The notes beneath the pieces are model-generated. The model was not told where the DNA came from. It saw only the letters and a list, made by a program, of their open reading frames with translations, and did no database searches. From the NCBI RefSeq assembly GCF_007655135.1, contig NC_045130.1, positions 39,862,605-39,926,604 of the forward strand: a stretch of DNA of 64,000 nt. Direction: 5' to 3'. The position numbers and the translations under genes were made by a program. Source of the stretch: Punica granatum. Lineage: Eukaryota; Streptophyta; Magnoliopsida; Myrtales; Lythraceae. Below, piece by piece: positions 62,174 to 64,000 of the stretch (position 1 is the stretch's first letter; each line of letters begins with the position of its first letter).

Positions 62174-62922
62174 CAGATCTTATAGGTAAGCACAATCTGC
62201 TTTGCTCCTTTGAGTTTTTTAGTGGCATCATATGATTGAAGAATCCTTTTATTGTTTGGCACTCCTAAATTAAGGAAAGAGCTTGAGCGAAAGAAGAAGA
62301 AGAAGAAGAAGAAGAAGAAGAAGAAGAAAGGAGGAGGTCTTGAATACTCGATGAGATGCATGGTGATGGAAAAATCCCTTGAGATAGTGAGAGAACCTGT
62401 CGTGCGTCCCTTCAGTTCATATGATGAAACGCTGTCTTGTACTTAAAAACTATTATTGTAGTATTTATTTTTTTGATAATAAATTTCTAGAGCAAATATT
62501 CGATAATCAAAATACTTGAAAGTGAAAAATTGATCCACGACAATTCCATGAGTATTCTAATTAATTTTTACTCATCCACTAGAAAACTCAACCAATATTT
62601 AGAAAAAGAAAAAAAATTCCCCCACAATGAGCATGGCGCGCATGTCAGCTACCCACAGCCACAAGAAGAAAAAGAAGAAGAGATAACATACATAACATAC
62701 ATACATACATACATACATACATACATAAGAGCTGACTGAGTCCCCAACCCCACTCCCTTCTCTCTCATTTCCGAGTGCTCTGCTTGTGGTTGAGGAAGGT
62801 GAGGGTGGGGTGCGGTCAGTCAGTCAGAGCCAGAGCCAGAGCCAGAGCCAGAGGGTGAGCTCGCAGCTCAGCTCCATCTCCTCTCCTCTCCTAGTCCGTT
62901 CCTCGATCGACACTCAACATTA
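62174..62922. other. Intergenic and leader of the pterin dehydratase-like gene
   Basis: The stretch holds an AAG triplet run at about 62290-62330, a CATA array at about 62692-62727 and an AGAGCC hexamer repeat at about 62825-62853. The last lies in the likely 5' untranslated region of the following gene. No gene is seen. Confidence 0.55.
62290..62330. repeat. AAG trinucleotide microsatellite
   Basis: About 13 tandem AAG units are visible just after the metacaspase relic. Confidence 0.9.
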
Positions 62923-64000
62923 ATGGCGGCCACCTACCACCAGCTGCCTTCATTCTCCCTCCTCCGGCCCCCAACGCGCCACCACGCCGACCAGCAGGCT
63001 CAATGTCGGACTCGGACTCGGCGGGCCGGCTTCCTGAGGAGGACCCGTGCCATGGCCATGGGAACGGACCTGTTGGGAGATTTCGGGGCGAGGGACCCGT
63101 TCCCGGCGGAGTTGGAGAGCCAGTTCGGGGAGAAGGTGCTGGGGAACCTGGACACGGAGCATAAGATCCTCATCCCCACCGCTTCTGCCCTTTCCCTCGC
63201 CGAGCAACAATGCTCCCCTGTTTCCCCACTGCAAGGCCCCATGTCCTCTGATGATGCTCACCGGATGCTTAGGAAGGTCCCCTTCCTTCCCCCTTTCCTT
63301 AATAATAATAACCTATTCCTTTCTGCTACTTCTAATTTGCTTGCTCGTTCATCATCGTCATCATCTATCTTTTCTCCAAGCTTTCCGCTTAAGCTTTAGC
63401 TCGTCGCTGCTGCGCTGACTTCTGTAGTCAGCTCAGCTGCCATGCGTGTGTGTATGCAACTAACTTAGTGTGCTGATAAATATATTCGGTCTACTCTCTA
63501 GACTAAAGTGACTCATTTCAATCAATTGCCGGCGCCATGCCTAATTGACATTATCATATCCTATCCATTCCATCAATAAGACAGACAAGTCCCGTTACCA
63601 TTCATTGGTGTTGCGTGGCCATCGTAAAGCATTAAGTTTCCAATCTATATAACAAAAAGGCAAGTATGTAAGCAAGCAACATTGTCAATCTTTGCTGAAG
63701 CTTTCAGATCCTCTAGCTTTGCTTTTGCAATTGAGAATGTCCAGCAGGATAAGAGGAAACGATAGTGTTTAGCTGAAAGGAAGGACAGGACAGGACATGA
63801 CTCGACTCGACTTGACTTTCAGCATGAATGAATGTCTAGTGTTTCTGTTATTGGTGGTAGGTCGTGGGCTGGAGGCTCATAGACGAAGATGGTGGACTTA
63901 AGCTGCAGTGCTTGTGGAAGCTGAGAGACTTCAAGTGCGGGGTTGAACTCATCAACAGGATATACAAGGTTGTGGAACCAACGGGTCACTTCCCAAGTCT
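62923..64000 (+). CDS. Pterin-4a-carbinolamine dehydratase-like, plastid; partial
   Basis: Exon 1, 62923-63276, ends AGGAAG/GTCCCC. Exon 2 starts at 63861 after GGTGGTAG and runs off the window end, so only the first 160 or so residues are visible. Residues about 1-43 are basic with many Ser, Thr and Arg (MAATYHQLPSFSLLRPP...), as in a chloroplast transit peptide. A linker follows with GDFGARDPFPAELESQFGEK. The dehydratase domain begins VVGWRLIDEDGGLKLQCLWK and continues RDFKCGVELINRIYKVVE, TGHFPSL. The family (PCD/DCoH) dehydrates pterin carbinolamines. The plastid plant member has also been linked to Rubisco assembly and to ABA signalling, so the enzymatic role here is uncertain. The C-terminal part with the second catalytic His is outside the window. 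Confidence 0.9.

Noticed and set aside
62694..62853. CATA and AGAGCC tandem repeats considered as a CRISPR-like array
   Set aside because: The units are plain microsatellites with no spacers, in a plant nuclear genome.

Overview
The window is nuclear DNA from a flowering plant, most likely a core eudicot. Genes are split by many introns with consensus GT..AG borders. Plastid transit peptides, the plastid proteins ORANGE and LIL3, and a plant-type glutamate dehydrogenase are encoded. The spaces between genes are AT-rich and full of microsatellites and degraded plant transposons. Nothing bacterial, viral or organellar was seen. The species cannot be named from the sequence alone.

Layout. 1-5 kb: a small one-helix membrane protein gene (-) and a broken 2-oxoglutarate/Fe(II) dioxygenase (-). 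5-10 kb: gene-free, with a short hAT-like MITE, a 5'-truncated LINE with its target duplication, and a duplicated 190-bp unit. 10-14.2 kb: plastid methionine sulfoxide reductase A (+) facing cytosolic nucleoside diphosphate kinase (-). 14.8-16.2 kb: a 1.4-kb hAT-like transposon. 16.5-17 kb: a secreted glycine-rich protein (-). 17-22.7 kb: gene-free. 22.7-24.8 kb: ORANGE (+). 24.9-28.9 kb: a decayed LINE (-) split by a 2.1-kb hAT-like element that carries a spliced-gene fragment. 29.7-34.8 kb: the U6 snRNA exonuclease USB1 (+) facing a TMEM135/Tim17-like membrane protein gene (-). 36.5-41.1 kb: LIL3 (-) and glutamate dehydrogenase (-). 41.7-44.8 kb: a transposon graveyard (MITE, Helitron end, MULE, Copia gag). 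45-50 kb: gene-free. 50.3-52.5 kb: nuclear poly(A)-binding protein (-). 53-54.7 kb: repeats and a Helitron end. 55.4-57.4 kb: a GT77/DUF271-like glycosyltransferase (-). 58.2-59.4 kb: a tandem TRIM retroelement beside a MITE. 59.7-62.2 kb: a dead type I metacaspase with MITEs in its first intron. 62.9 kb to the end: a plastid pterin-4a-carbinolamine dehydratase-like gene (+), cut by the window edge.

The genes are ordinary housekeeping and plastid genes and form no operon or pathway. Several touch plastid function (MSRA repair, ORANGE for carotenoids, LIL3 for chlorophyll synthesis, the pterin dehydratase-like protein). Two handle RNA (USB1, PABN). From memory, USB1, TMEM135-like, PABN and the pterin dehydratase have homologues close together on Arabidopsis chromosome 5, so part of the window looks like a conserved block.

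Exon borders were set by hand from splice consensus, reading frame and remembered family sequences. Every intact model sums to whole codons. I found no convincing undescribed molecular system. The items most worth a second look are a LIL3 splice donor reading CT instead of GT, the gene-carrying hAT-like element nested in a LINE, and the three-LTR TRIM array.
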